DNA of 64,000 nt from Alphaproteobacteria bacterium (GTDB taxonomy: Bacteria > Pseudomonadota > Alphaproteobacteria > Sphingomonadales > Sphingomonadaceae): positions 1,116,001-1,180,000 of the forward strand of contig VBAC01000001.1 of the NCBI GenBank assembly GCA_005883305.1. Reading direction: 5' to 3'. Every line of letters begins with the position of its first letter. Position 1 is the stretch's first letter. Both the position numbers and the translations under genes were made by a program. Below are positions 8,932-17,628 of this stretch, in pieces. The notes under the pieces were generated by a model. The model made no database searches. It saw nothing but the letters and a program-made list of their open reading frames with translations, and had not been told where the DNA came from.

Positions 8932-10116
8932 TTAATCCTGACGGGACGCGGGAACGCCGTGCGCTTCGCGCTGAGCCCAGAAAAAAGACAGAGCCGCATA
9001 GGCCGCCAAAGCGCCGATGCCGACATGCCACAGGCCGAAAAGCGCGAAGGGCAGCATCAGCCAGATCATGCCCTTGCGCTCGGCGAGGAACGGGGCGCCG
9101 CGAACGGGCGAGCGCTTCGTCTCCCCCTCCAAGGCGTGAAGGAAGGCGAGCGCGACGAAGGCGGCGAGGATCATGCCCCAACCCCATTCGGGGGCAAGAT
9201 CGTAGGCGAGGACGATCAGGGCGATGGCTGCGAGCAGTTCGAGCACATGGTGCCACCAGCCCTGGCCGATGCCGTCCTGCATTCGGAGCCTGGCGAGGCG
9301 CCGGGCGATTCCTTCGAGGGGGGTCGCTGCGATTATCATGACGAGGCCTGTCCCGTACCAGCGACCGTAGAAGGCAGCCGCGCCGAGCCCGGTGAGCGCT
9401 GCGGCGCCCAGGCCGACGATTTGCGGCGAGGCGGAGCTTCCGAGGAGGAAGGTGGTTCCCACCCGCTCGAGGGGCGCGAGGAGGCGGCCGAGCCAGCCCT
9501 CGCCCGCCTGGTCGGCACCGGCGACGATCTGGCGCTCGAGCCGCTCGAGGTCCGCCTCGCGGTCGAGGATGGCGACCGCTCCCTCGGCGGGCAGATGCTC
9601 CGCGCCGGACTGGAGCGCCCGGCGAAGAAGGGTCGATTGCAGATCCCAGTCGCGAAGCATCGCCGCCGTCTCGCGCAGAAGGGCGCCGTCGATCCCGGCG
9701 ATTCCCGCCCAGCGCTCGGCGGCGTCGATCCGCTCGTAAGGCTCGCTTTGGGCGCCGTCCTTGACCGTCAGCACCGCATTGCCCTCGGCGGCGGCGACCC
9801 GGGCAAGCTGCGAGCGGCCGGCGATCGCTCCGTCGGCGACGAGCAGCACGCGGTCGTAGGGATCGACCGCCTCGGCGGCCTCCTCGGCGCTTCGGACGAT
9901 CTGGACGGGAATGCGGTCGCGGCGCAGGCGGGCGATGGCCGCCGAAAGGGCCGCCGGCACCCGCTCGACGAGAATGAGGACGGGCGAGGCTCCGGCGGAG
10001 GCGGCGAGGCGCGCCTGGCGCTCGATCACCGTCCTTCCGGCGAGCGGCAGGGTCGCGCGCAGGTGCCCCGGCTCGCCGGATTCATGATACGCCGCAATGA
10101 GCGCCGCCAGCGCCAC
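8932..10116 (-). CDS. Membrane protein with nucleotidyltransferase-like N-terminal domain
   Basis: 394 residues. Residues 1-190 resemble a sugar-nucleotidyltransferase fold in degenerate form (LPLAGRTVIERQARLAASAG; later VLLVADGAIAGRS). The C-terminal part has about five hydrophobic segments with an EGIARRL stretch reminiscent of a decayed CDP-alcohol phosphatidyltransferase motif. This layout recalls bifunctional cytidylyltransferase/phosphatidyltransferases of inositol lipid synthesis, but the catalytic motifs are not intact, so no activity is assigned. I start at GTG 10116 after a GGGAGAGG Shine-Dalgarno; the open frame upstream only translates a palindromic repeat. Confidence 0.6.
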   Translation of the reverse strand: MALAALIAAYHESGEPGHLRATLPLAGRTVIERQARLAASAGASPVLILVERVPAALSAAIARLRRDRIPVQIVRSAEEAAEAVDPYDRVLLVADGAIAGRSQLARVAAAEGNAVLTVKDGAQSEPYERIDAAERWAGIAGIDGALLRETAAMLRDWDLQSTLLRRALQSGAEHLPAEGAVAILDREADLERLERQIVAGADQAGEGWLGRLLAPLERVGTTFLLGSSASPQIVGLGAAALTGLGAAAFYGRWYGTGLVMIIAATPLEGIARRLARLRMQDGIGQGWWHHVLELLAAIALIVLAYDLAPEWGWGMILAAFVALAFLHALEGETKRSPVRGAPFLAERKGMIWLMLPFALFGLWHVGIGALAAYAALSFFWAQREAHGVPASRQD

Positions 10117-10200
10117 GAAACCTCTCCCGCCAGGAGCGTGGACGGTAAGCGCGCGGGGTGGCGGTTGCAAAGCGCTTTGGAGAGGAATTCCTCCAATGGA

Positions 10201-10313
10201 GTCACCCCGGCGAAGGCCGGGGCCCATGAACCGAAGTGTTTTAGGCCTGACTCGGCGTATTCGCCTCTTCCTCGAAGACCGTTTTCATGGGCCCCGGCCT
10301 TCGCCGGGATGAC
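10201..10313. repeat. Palindromic intergenic repeat, family 2
   Basis: Arms gtcaccccggcgaaggccgg ggcccatgaa and ttcatgggccccggccttcg ccgggatgac pair almost perfectly around a loop of about 50 bases. It lies between the pseudo-Hpt gene and the nucleotidyltransferase-like gene, inside what otherwise looks like one operon. Confidence 0.85.
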
Positions 10314-10327
10314 TCTGAGCCGAGCTC

Positions 10328-10630
10328 CTAGCCGGAAGCGAATTCGTCGAGGGCGGCGGCGATTCGACGCAGGATCACGGGGTCGCCCGGCGCGCCCTTC
10401 AGCGCTTCGTCGGCGAGGCCGACGAGGCCGGTGACTCCGAAACTGGCTGCGACGCTCTTGAGCCGGGCGGCGGCGATCGCCCAATTGGCGTCGCAGCGCG
10501 AGCGTCCGAGGAGATCGAGCTGGCGCGCCGCGCTCTCCACGAAAGCGGTCTTGAGCTCGGCCATCAAAGCGCCGTCGGCGCCCACGGCGGCGGCGAGCGA
10601 GGCGTTGAGAGCTCCGGGATCGTAGACCAT
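10328..10630 (-). CDS. Hpt-domain-like protein lacking the phospho-acceptor histidine
   Basis: 100 residues, a four-helix-bundle-sized protein. The helix that normally carries A-H-x-L-K-G reads AAARLKSVAASFGV (residues 53-66), so the expected histidine is Ala55 while the following x-L-K is kept. Hpt proteins pass phosphoryl groups between receiver domains. Without the histidine this one could only bind a receiver or kinase without relaying phosphate. It is the first gene of the minus-strand locus that also encodes the histidine-less kinase. Assignment rests on pattern and length, not on strong similarity. Confidence 0.6.
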   Translation of the reverse strand: MVYDPGALNASLAAAVGADGALMAELKTAFVESAARQLDLLGRSRCDANWAIAAARLKSVAASFGVTGLVGLADEALKGAPGDPVILRRIAAALDEFASG

Positions 10631-10699
10631 GTGCGGGCGATACGGCGAACCGAGTTAAGGAGCCGTTTCATAACCGGCCCAAAGTGATACACTGCCCGA

Positions 10700-12988
10700 A
10701 TGAGCATGGGGGTTCAGGGCGCCGAGGCGCAGCCGCACGAAACGCAACCCGAACGGGCTGAAGAGCAGCCGTGGGAGGCCGCCGCCGATCCCGGCGCCTG
10801 GCCCGAACATACCGAAGAGGCGCCGCGGCGCGGAATCGGCGTGCGCATCTTCGCCGGCTTCCTGATCCTGCTCGCGCTCGGCTGGATCGGCGCTTCGGGT
10901 TACGCGCTTAGCCAGGCCTGGCCGGGGCCGAGCCTGTCGCTATGGACCCAATGGACGGCGACGATCAGCGCGCCCTTGATCCTGATCGGCCTCGCCTGGC
11001 TGATCTTCGGGCGAAGCTCGCGGCGCGAGACGAAGCGCTTCACCGCCGCGGTCCGGGCGATGCGCAGCGAAAGCGCCGCGCTCGAGGCGGTTTTGGCCGC
11101 GACGGCGCAGCGCCTGGCGGACAACCGCTCGGCGCTGGCCGAGGAAACGGCGCGGCTGATGGGGCTCGGCGAAGAGGCATCGGACCGGCTCGGCCGAGTC
11201 ACCCAGCATCTGTCGCGCGAAACCGCCGACCTCGACCGCAAGGCGCAGGCGCTGGACGTCGCAGCGGCCGCGGCGCGGGTCGATATCGGCGTGCTGATGG
11301 GCGACCTGCCCCGGGCCGAGGAGCAGGCCCGCGCCGTCGCGGCGGCAATGAAGGAGGCCGGGCTCGGCGCCCACGAGCAGGCGGCGGCGCTCGAGAGCCA
11401 GCTCGCGGCTTTGAGCGCCAAGGCGCGCGAGGCCGACGAGGGAACGGGCGGCGCGGCGCAGAGGCTCGGCGCTCATATCGCGCGGATCGAGAGCGGCGCC
11501 GAGGCGGCCGCCGCGCGGATGAACGCGGCGTCGGCCGAGATGCAGGGCACGATCGATGGGGCGATGAGCCGGGCGGCCGAGGCGGTCGACCAGACCCGCG
11601 CCGGGCTGGAAGCGCAGGGCCAGACGATGCTGGCGATGATCGAGCAGAGCCGGGTCGCCTTCGAGCGGGCCGGGGCGGACACGACCAAGGGCCTCGCCGA
11701 GCGGCTCGACCTCGCCGGAGCGAAGATCGAGATGCTTGCCGGGCGGCTGGCGACCCAGGACCAGGCGAGCCGAACTTTGCTCGCCAACATCGCCCGCCAG
11801 ATCGAGGAGGTCGGCGCCCAGATCGCCCATGTCGGCGCCAGCGGCGACGAGCAGAATGCGCGGCTGACCCAGTCGATGGGCGCGCTTCGATCGGCGGCGC
11901 AGGAGCTTCAGCGCGAGGTCGAGGCCGGCCACGCCCAGTCCGGCGAGCTGATCGGGCGGACCGGCGCGCTTTCCGAAGCGCTCGGCGAGGTCACCCGGCA
12001 ACTCCGCGACGAAATGCCGCCGGCGATGGCCGGGGTCGAGATCCAGGCCGAGCGGACCGCCGCCGCGGCGGCCGGCGTGACCGGCCAGATGAAGGCCATG
12101 CACGAGGAGGCCGGCGCCGCGGCCCGGCGCACCGAGGAGACCGAACGGAGCATCGAGCGGCAGCGCGAGGCGCTTGCCGCGTTGCTCGCGACCCTGGAGG
12201 GCGGAGCGCGCGAGGCCGAGGAGAAATTGCGCGCGCTCGGCGCTCTGGTCGGCGAGGCCGACGAGGCGACCGCCAAATTGGTGCGCGAGACCGCGCCCGA
12301 GCTGGTCGAGACTTTGGTGCGGGTGCGCGATTCGGCCAACCAGGCGGCGAGCCATGCCCGCGAGGCCATCGCCGCCGTCATTCCCGCGAGCGTCGAGGCG
12401 CTCGTCGAGGCGAGCCGAAGCGCGGTTTCAGAGGCGATGGCCGAGCCGGTCCGCGACCAGCTCGCCGAGATCGCCAACGCCTCGCACTTGGCGCTTTCGA
12501 CGGCCAAGGCCGCGAGCGAGCGGCTGACCCGGCAGTTGCTGACCATCGGCGAGACCGCAGCGGCGATCGAGGGGCGGATCAACGACGACCGCGCCGAGCG
12601 CGAGGAGCGCGACGCCCAAGAGCTTTCGCGGCGCGTGAGCCTGCTGATCGACGCGCTCAACTCGACCGCGATCGACGTTTCCAAGATCCTCTCCAACGAC
12701 GCCGGCGACGCCGCCTGGGCGGCCTATCTCAAGGGCGACCGCGGCGCCTTCACCCGCCGGGCCGTAAGGCTGCTCGATTCGGGCGAGGCGCGCGAGATCT
12801 TGCGCCACTATGAGGAGGAGCCCGAGTTCCGCGACCAGGTGAACCGCTACATCGCCGATTTCGAGGCGCTTCTGCGGCGCGTGCTTTCGGAGACCGACGG
12901 CTCGTCGCTCGGGATCACCCTGCTCTCCTCAGACATGGGCAAGCTCTACGTGGCCCTGGCCCAGGCGATCGAGCGGCTGAGGAAGTAG
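10700..12988 (+). CDS. Large coiled-coil inner-membrane protein
   Basis: 762 residues. The acidic N-terminus (1-45) precedes two membrane helices (about 47-69 and 82-105). A coiled-coil region of about 530 residues, rich in Ala, Glu, Arg and Gln, follows. A compact C-terminal domain (about 660-762) includes SNDAGDAAWAAYLKGDRGAF and ends near YVALAQAIERLRK. The C-terminal domain is the most distinctive part and is probably the conserved one; I do not recognise a named family. The architecture fits an envelope-anchored scaffold or cell-division/polarity factor, which is inference only. Divergent from the pseudo-Hpt gene across 69 bases. Confidence 0.8.
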   Translation: MSMGVQGAEAQPHETQPERAEEQPWEAAADPGAWPEHTEEAPRRGIGVRIFAGFLILLALGWIGASGYALSQAWPGPSLSLWTQWTATISAPLILIGLAWLIFGRSSRRETKRFTAAVRAMRSESAALEAVLAATAQRLADNRSALAEETARLMGLGEEASDRLGRVTQHLSRETADLDRKAQALDVAAAAARVDIGVLMGDLPRAEEQARAVAAAMKEAGLGAHEQAAALESQLAALSAKAREADEGTGGAAQRLGAHIARIESGAEAAAARMNAASAEMQGTIDGAMSRAAEAVDQTRAGLEAQGQTMLAMIEQSRVAFERAGADTTKGLAERLDLAGAKIEMLAGRLATQDQASRTLLANIARQIEEVGAQIAHVGASGDEQNARLTQSMGALRSAAQELQREVEAGHAQSGELIGRTGALSEALGEVTRQLRDEMPPAMAGVEIQAERTAAAAAGVTGQMKAMHEEAGAAARRTEETERSIERQREALAALLATLEGGAREAEEKLRALGALVGEADEATAKLVRETAPELVETLVRVRDSANQAASHAREAIAAVIPASVEALVEASRSAVSEAMAEPVRDQLAEIANASHLALSTAKAASERLTRQLLTIGETAAAIEGRINDDRAEREERDAQELSRRVSLLIDALNSTAIDVSKILSNDAGDAAWAAYLKGDRGAFTRRAVRLLDSGEAREILRHYEEEPEFRDQVNRYIADFEALLRRVLSETDGSSLGITLLSSDMGKLYVALAQAIERLRK

Positions 12989-12995
12989 GCTCTTT

Positions 12996-13092
12996 CCGTC
13001 ATTGCGACCCCGGCGAAAGCCGGGGGAAGCAATCCAGCGCGGATTCCGAGGCCCGCTGGATTGCTTCGTCGCTACGCTCCTCGCAATGACGG
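12996..13092. repeat. Palindromic intergenic repeat, family 1 with an embedded family 2 core
   Basis: Outer arms cgtcattgcga and tcgcaatgacg plus gaagcaatccagcg and cgctggattgcttcg are family 1. Where other copies have the gaggagcgaagcgac stretch, the left arm carries accccggcgaaagccggggg, the core of family 2. It separates the convergent coiled-coil and DUF1467 genes. Confidence 0.8.
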
Positions 13093-13101
13093 CCTTGGCG
13101 G

Positions 13102-13362
13102 TCAGTGCGCCCAGTCGAGCTGGTCCACCGTGATCCAGCCGTAAACGTAGTTGGCCACATAGGCCGCGGTGAACACCGCCCCGACGATCGCCGCACGCAG
13201 CATGACCCGCCCCAAGCTGAAGCTGTGGGGCGCGCTCTCCGCGTGGCCCGGAGCGCTCTTCTCGCCGGCTTCCTCGGCGGTTCGAACGCCGAAGGGCAGG
13301 ACCAGGAACAGACTCATCGTCCAGAACAGGACGAAGATGGCGAGAACCGAGGTCCAGCGCAT
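13102..13362 (-). CDS. DUF1467 family small membrane protein
   Basis: 86 residues with two transmembrane helices (about 5-25 and 55-78) joined by a charged loop. The FLVLPFGVRTAEEAGE stretch is characteristic of DUF1467 proteins of alphaproteobacteria, whose function is unknown. The start overlaps the ribonuclease J stop by one base (TGATG), so the two are translationally coupled. Downstream is the chimeric palindromic repeat. Confidence 0.9.
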   Translation of the reverse strand: MRWTSVLAIFVLFWTMSLFLVLPFGVRTAEEAGEKSAPGHAESAPHSFSLGRVMLRAAIVGAVFTAAYVANYVYGWITVDQLDWAH

Positions 13363-14999
13363 CAGATCCGGACGATCAGCACCGAGACGACCGGCTTCTT
13401 GCCCGTCCAGTCGGCGGCGCAGCGGCGAACCGCGAGGCGGACGGCCTCGCGAAGCTTGTCCTCCTTGCCGCTGTTCTTGCGCACCGCTTCCGCCGCCGCT
13501 TCGCAGGCTTCGTCGAGGAAGGCGGCGCGGTCCTGCTCGACCGGAATGCCCTGAAGCTCGATCTCGACTCCCCCCTGAACCCGGTCCTCGGAATCGAGCG
13601 CGACGGCGACCGAGATCAGGCCCGATATCGCGGTGCGGCGACGCTCGTTCATCGTCGGCCCGTCGGCGGGGAGGATGACGTCGCCGTCGAGGATGAGGCG
13701 GCCGACCCGCTCCTCGGAGAGCTTTTGCGGACCGTTCGGCGCGAGGCGGACGAGATCGCCGTTCTTCTGGACGATGCCGTGGGGAATTCCGCGCGCTTTG
13801 GCGAAGCGCGCCTGCTCCGTCATGTGGCGCATCTCGCCGTGCACGGGGACGATGATCTCGGGCCGGATCCAGTCGTACATCGCGGCGAGCTCGGGGCGGC
13901 CGGGGTGGCCGGAGACGTGGACCGGCGCCTGGCGGTCGGTGATCATCTCGATGCCCCGCGCGGCGAGCTCGTTCTGGATCCGGCCGATCGCGATCTCGTT
14001 GCCGGGGATCTGCTTGGAGGAGAAGATGACGAGGTCGCCGGGATCGAGCGCGAGCTTGTGCTGGCCGAAGGCGATCCGGGCGAGCGCGGCGCGGCTCTCG
14101 CCCTGACCGCCGGTGGCGATGATCATCACCTCGCGGCGCGGCAAAGCCATCGCCGCGTCGAAATCGATCACTTCAGGAAAATCAGTGAGATAGCCAACGC
14201 TCTTCGAAACACTTATGATACGGTCGAGGCTTCGGCCGGCGACGCAGACCTTGCGCCCGGTGTCCTGCGCGACGTGGCCCAGAGTCTTGAGCCGGGCGGC
14301 GTTGGAGGCGAAGGTGGTGACGAGGACCCGGCAATCGGCATCCTTGATTACTTCGTCGAGCCCCTGCCGAACGCCCAGCTCCGAACCCGACGGTGCCTCC
14401 TGGAAGACGTTGGTCGAATCGCAGACCAGGGCGAGCACGCCCTCGTCGCCGATCGCTCGAAGCTCGGCCTCGGTCGAGGGATCGCCGAGCTGCGGCGTGT
14501 CGTCGAGCTTCCAGTCGCCGGTGTGGAAGATTCGCCCGTAAGGCGTCGAGATCAGCAGCGCGTTGCCCTCCGGAATCGAATGGGCGAGCGGGATATAGCG
14601 GAAGCCGAACGGGCCGAGCTTGAACTCGCCTTCCATCTCGACGGTCTTCAATTCGACCTGGCCGGTCAGCCCCTCCTCCTCGAGTTTGCCGGCGATCAGG
14701 CCGGCGGTGAACGGAGTCGCGTAGAGCGGCACGCCGAGATCGTGGGCGAGATAGGGGATCGCCCCGATATGGTCCTCGTGCCCGTGGGTGAGGACGATTC
14801 CGAGCAGATCCGCCTTGCGCTCCTCGATGAAGGCGAGATCGGGCAGGACCAGCTCGACGCCCGGATAGGCCGGGTCGGCGAAGGTCAGGCCGAGATCGAC
14901 CATCACCCATTTGCCCTCGCAGCCGTAGAGATTGACGTTCATGCCGATCTCGCCCGAGCCGCCGAGCGCGAGGAAGAGGAGTTCTTTGCCGGGTTTCAC
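13362..14999 (-). CDS. rnj: Ribonuclease J
   Basis: About 545 residues. A metallo-beta-lactamase/beta-CASP ribonuclease with 5'-3' exonuclease and endonuclease activity in mRNA decay and rRNA maturation. The zinc motif HGHEDH is at residues 72-77, the N-terminus carries LALGGSGEIGMN, and the beta-CASP region contains ATGGQGESRAALAR. The C-terminal domain follows after about residue 450. Start choice: GTG at 14999 gives the usual MKPGKELL beginning; GTGs at 15002 and 15014 are in frame, and GGTGGA upstream could serve 15002 or 14999. Next to coaX, as in many alphaproteobacteria. Confidence 0.93.
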   Translation of the reverse strand: MKPGKELLFLALGGSGEIGMNVNLYGCEGKWVMVDLGLTFADPAYPGVELVLPDLAFIEERKADLLGIVLTHGHEDHIGAIPYLAHDLGVPLYATPFTAGLIAGKLEEEGLTGQVELKTVEMEGEFKLGPFGFRYIPLAHSIPEGNALLISTPYGRIFHTGDWKLDDTPQLGDPSTEAELRAIGDEGVLALVCDSTNVFQEAPSGSELGVRQGLDEVIKDADCRVLVTTFASNAARLKTLGHVAQDTGRKVCVAGRSLDRIISVSKSVGYLTDFPEVIDFDAAMALPRREVMIIATGGQGESRAALARIAFGQHKLALDPGDLVIFSSKQIPGNEIAIGRIQNELAARGIEMITDRQAPVHVSGHPGRPELAAMYDWIRPEIIVPVHGEMRHMTEQARFAKARGIPHGIVQKNGDLVRLAPNGPQKLSEERVGRLILDGDVILPADGPTMNERRRTAISGLISVAVALDSEDRVQGGVEIELQGIPVEQDRAAFLDEACEAAAEAVRKNSGKEDKLREAVRLAVRRCAADWTGKKPVVSVLIVRI

Positions 15000-15020
15000 C
15001 ACTATCGCATCCACCGATCC

Positions 15021-15107
15021 GTCACCCTCGCGAAAGCGGGGGTCCAGCTGCCTTTAAACGCTGGCCGCCGGGAAGGAAGCTGGATTCCCGCTTCCGCGGG
15101 AATGACG
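15021..15107. repeat. Palindromic intergenic repeat, family 2 variant
   Basis: Arms gtcaccctcgcgaaagcggg ggtccagctg and agctggattcccgcttccgc gggaatgac form a hairpin between coaX and rnj, inside a same-strand gene pair. It could uncouple expression or process the transcript. Confidence 0.8.
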
Positions 15108-15114
15108 GGAAAAT

Positions 15115-15894
15115 TCAGATGTTCCGGCTCCGCGCAAACAGCATCGCGAGGCCCTGGATGGTCAAATCGCCCTCGATCGCGTCGAAAATGTCGGTGTGGG
15201 CGTCGAACAGGGTGGCGAGGCCGCCGGTGGCGATGACCTTGACCGGGCGCCCGATCTCACCCCGCAAACGGGCGACCAGCCCCTCCATCATCGCCACATA
15301 GCCCCAGTAGATGCCGATGTGCATCTGCTCCTCGGTCGTGCGGCCGATGACGCTGGTGCTTTCGGGAGCCTCGATCGCCACCCGCGGGAGCTTGGCGGCA
15401 GCGGCGACGAGGGCGTCGAGCGACAGGTTGATTCCCGGCGCGATGATCCCGCCTTTATAGGCGCCGGAATAGTCGACGACGTCGAAGGTGGCCGCGGTGC
15501 CGAAATCGACCACGATCAGGTCGCCCTCGTGCAGCGCATGCGCGGCGATGACGTTGAGCACGCGGTCCGCGCCGACCGTCTTGGGATCGGCGACGTCGAG
15601 CGCCACGCCCCATTCGGCGCTCCCCTGCCCCGCGATCAGCGGCTCGACCCCGAAATATTTGGACGCCAGCACCTCCAGATTGTGAAGCGCGCGCGGCACC
15701 ACCGTGCCGATGATCACCGCGCTCACGTCGGCGCGGGTGAAGCCTTCCAGCTCGAGCAACTGGTGCAGCCAGACCGCATATTGATCGGCGGTGCGCCGGG
15801 GATCGGTGGCGATCCTCCAGCGGGCGCGAATGACTCCATCCTCGACCAGCGCGAAGACCAGATTGGTGTTGCCGGCGTCGACCGCGAGAAGCAT
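15115..15894 (-). CDS. coaX: Type III pantothenate kinase
   Basis: 259 residues. Phosphorylates pantothenate, the first step of coenzyme A synthesis. The ASKHA-fold motifs are present: DAGNTN at residues 6-11, the GADR segment ([10 protein letters not shown]), the Asp in [14 protein letters not shown], and [15 protein letters not shown]. Length is normal. In related genomes coaX often directly follows birA; here about 5.5 kb with ftsZ-like, mraZ-like, luxR-type and acylase genes lies between them. Confidence 0.95.
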   Translation of the reverse strand: MLLAVDAGNTNLVFALVEDGVIRARWRIATDPRRTADQYAVWLHQLLELEGFTRADVSAVIIGTVVPRALHNLEVLASKYFGVEPLIAGQGSAEWGVALDVADPKTVGADRVLNVIAAHALHEGDLIVVDFGTAATFDVVDYSGAYKGGIIAPGINLSLDALVAAAAKLPRVAIEAPESTSVIGRTTEEQMHIGIYWGYVAMMEGLVARLRGEIGRPVKVIATGGLATLFDAHTDIFDAIEGDLTIQGLAMLFARSRNI

Positions 15895-15946
15895 CGCCTT
15901 CCCTTAAGGCGCGATCGGCGCCTTGGCGAGGGCGGCGAGCGAGCGA

Positions 15947-17167
15947 TCACTCGGCGGCGATCAGCGTGGCGGTTTGATCGACCTTGCGGCGGGCGACGGC
16001 GCCGGCCATGCGCTCGAACAGGCTGGGGCCTCGGATCGGCTCGTCGTGGTAGGGCGGAAGGACGATCGGCGGCTCTACGCGGGGCACGAAGGGCGCCGGC
16101 TCGCACAGAACCAATTCCGGCTCGGGCATCGGCAGGACGAGCTCGGCCTGGACCTCCGACATCTCGGCCACCGCCTCCTCGACCGGGGCCGTTTCCGTCG
16201 CCGGAACAGCCGGCGGTTCGATCCCCGTGGCGACCAGCGAGACTCGAATGCTGCCGTCGAGACCGGCATCGAAGGCCGAGCCCCAGATGATGTCGGCATC
16301 GGGATCGACCAGCGATTTGAGCAGGCCGGCCGCCTCGTCCACCTCCATCAGCCCGAGATCCTCGCCGCCGGTGATCGAAATGACCAGCCCACGCGCGCCG
16401 TTCACCGCGTCGTCGAGCAGGGGGTTGGAGATCGCCGCCTCGACCGCGCGCAGGGCGCGGTCCGCCCCGCTCGCCTCGCCGGTCCCCATCGTCGCCTTGC
16501 CCATTCCCGCCATGATCGTTCGAAGGTCGGCGAAATCGAGGTTGATGAGGCCCGGCATGACCATCAGATCGGTGATGCTTCGAACGCCCTGCTGAAGCAC
16601 CTCGTCGGCGAGATCGAAGGCGTCGCGAAAGCTGGTGTCGGGGTTGGCGACCCGGAACAGGTTCTGGTTGGGGATCACGATCAACGTGTCGACTTCGTCC
16701 CTCAGCGCCTCGAGCCCGGCGTCGGCGATTCGGGCGCGCCGGCTCCCCTCGAAGGTGAAAGGCGTGGTGACGACGGCGATGGTGAGTATGCCCCTGCCCC
16801 GCGCCGCTTTGGCGATCACCGGCGCGGCGCCGGTCCCGGTGCCTCCGCCGAGCCCGGCGGCGATGAAGCACATATGGGCGCCGTCCAGCATCCGTTCGAT
16901 GTCGCCGAGCGATTCCTCCGCGGCCGTCCGGCCCAAAGCGGCGCAGGAGCCGGCGCCGAGACCCTGGGTGGTGCGTCGGCCGAGCTGGAGCACCCGCTCG
17001 GCGGGCGAGCTGCGAAGCGCCTGGGCATCGGTGTTGGCGGCGACGAAGTCCACGCCCCGCACGCCGCCGCGGATCATGCTGGCGACCGCGTTGCCGCCGG
17101 CGCCCCCGACTCCGACGACGCTGATTCGGGGACGAAGCTCCTCCAGCTCCGAGGCCATTTCTATCAC
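15947..17167 (-). CDS. FtsZ-family tubulin-like GTPase without the usual C-terminal peptide
   Basis: 406 residues. The GTP-binding GGGTGTG motif is at 107-113, and the catalytic T7 loop has NLDFAD at about 210, so polymerisation and GTPase chemistry look intact. After the globular part (about 1-320) comes a Pro/Glu-rich linker and then [17 protein letters not shown], a sphingomonad-type late-linker element. The protein then ends without the conserved D-I-P-x-F-L-type peptide that binds FtsA and other partners. It is also shorter than a typical sphingomonad FtsZ and is not beside ftsA/ftsQ. I infer a paralog, but whether the genome has another ftsZ cannot be seen here. GTG start at 17167 follows an AAGGAG site; ATG 17158 is the alternative. 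Confidence 0.9.
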   Translation of the reverse strand: MIEMASELEELRPRISVVGVGGAGGNAVASMIRGGVRGVDFVAANTDAQALRSSPAERVLQLGRRTTQGLGAGSCAALGRTAAEESLGDIERMLDGAHMCFIAAGLGGGTGTGAAPVIAKAARGRGILTIAVVTTPFTFEGSRRARIADAGLEALRDEVDTLIVIPNQNLFRVANPDTSFRDAFDLADEVLQQGVRSITDLMVMPGLINLDFADLRTIMAGMGKATMGTGEASGADRALRAVEAAISNPLLDDAVNGARGLVISITGGEDLGLMEVDEAAGLLKSLVDPDADIIWGSAFDAGLDGSIRVSLVATGIEPPAVPATETAPVEEAVAEMSEVQAELVLPMPEPELVLCEPAPFVPRVEPPIVLPPYHDEPIRGPSLFERMAGAVARRKVDQTATLIAAE

Positions 17168-17205
17168 GATCCAACTCTCCTTGTTCGGGTTGACGGGCGG
17201 GCGGC

Positions 17206-17628
17206 TCAGCGGCCGAAGGCGAATCCCAGCAGCAGCTTGAGTCCGGCGCCGACGATCACCGCGGCGAGCAGCAGCCGCGGATGCTGGTAATCGTGGCCCT
17301 CACCCTCGATCGCCTCCGCCAGGCCGGTCGCGGCGGCGCGGCGCGGCGCCGAGCGGATCAGCGCCCGGCCGGTGGCGCGGCGCTGCCTGAAGGGTACCGG
17401 CGCCTCCAGGGGGATCGGGAGCACGCCGGAATAATCGGCTTCGAGCGAATGGCAGCCCCGGCCGGCCTTCCACACCACCCGGTGGCCCCGCGGCACGGGG
17501 CCCCACTCGCCATGGGCCGAACGCACCAAGGGGCCGCCGCAGCGCCTGCAGGCGCTGAAATAATAACCGGAATTGTAGACCTGCCCGCGGTCCGCCTCGT
17601 GGCCCGCGATCGTGCATCCCACTTTCAT
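17206..17628 (-). CDS. Putative zinc-ribbon protein with C-terminal membrane anchor
   Basis: 140 residues, not recognised. The N-terminus has a Cys/His pattern suggestive of a zinc ribbon: C5, H10, and a CRRCGG knuckle near residues 27-32, with a further Cys near 60. The C-terminus is a single hydrophobic helix ([20 protein letters not shown]), which would make it a tail-anchored membrane protein. The ATG overlaps the stop of the mraZ-like gene by four bases, and the ftsZ-like gene starts 38 bases downstream, so the three are probably one operon. A link between the division regulator and the FtsZ-like polymer at the membrane is inference. Confidence 0.6.
   Translation of the reverse strand: MKVGCTIAGHEADRGQVYNSGYYFSACRRCGGPLVRSAHGEWGPVPRGHRVVWKAGRGCHSLEADYSGVLPIPLEAPVPFRQRRATGRALIRSAPRRAAATGLAEAIEGEGHDYQHPRLLLAAVIVGAGLKLLLGFAFGR

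Noticed and set aside
10117-10227. N-terminal extension of the membrane protein at 8932-10116
   Set aside because: The extension is translation of a family 2 palindromic repeat (MGPGLRRGD), an annotation artefact common with these repeats.
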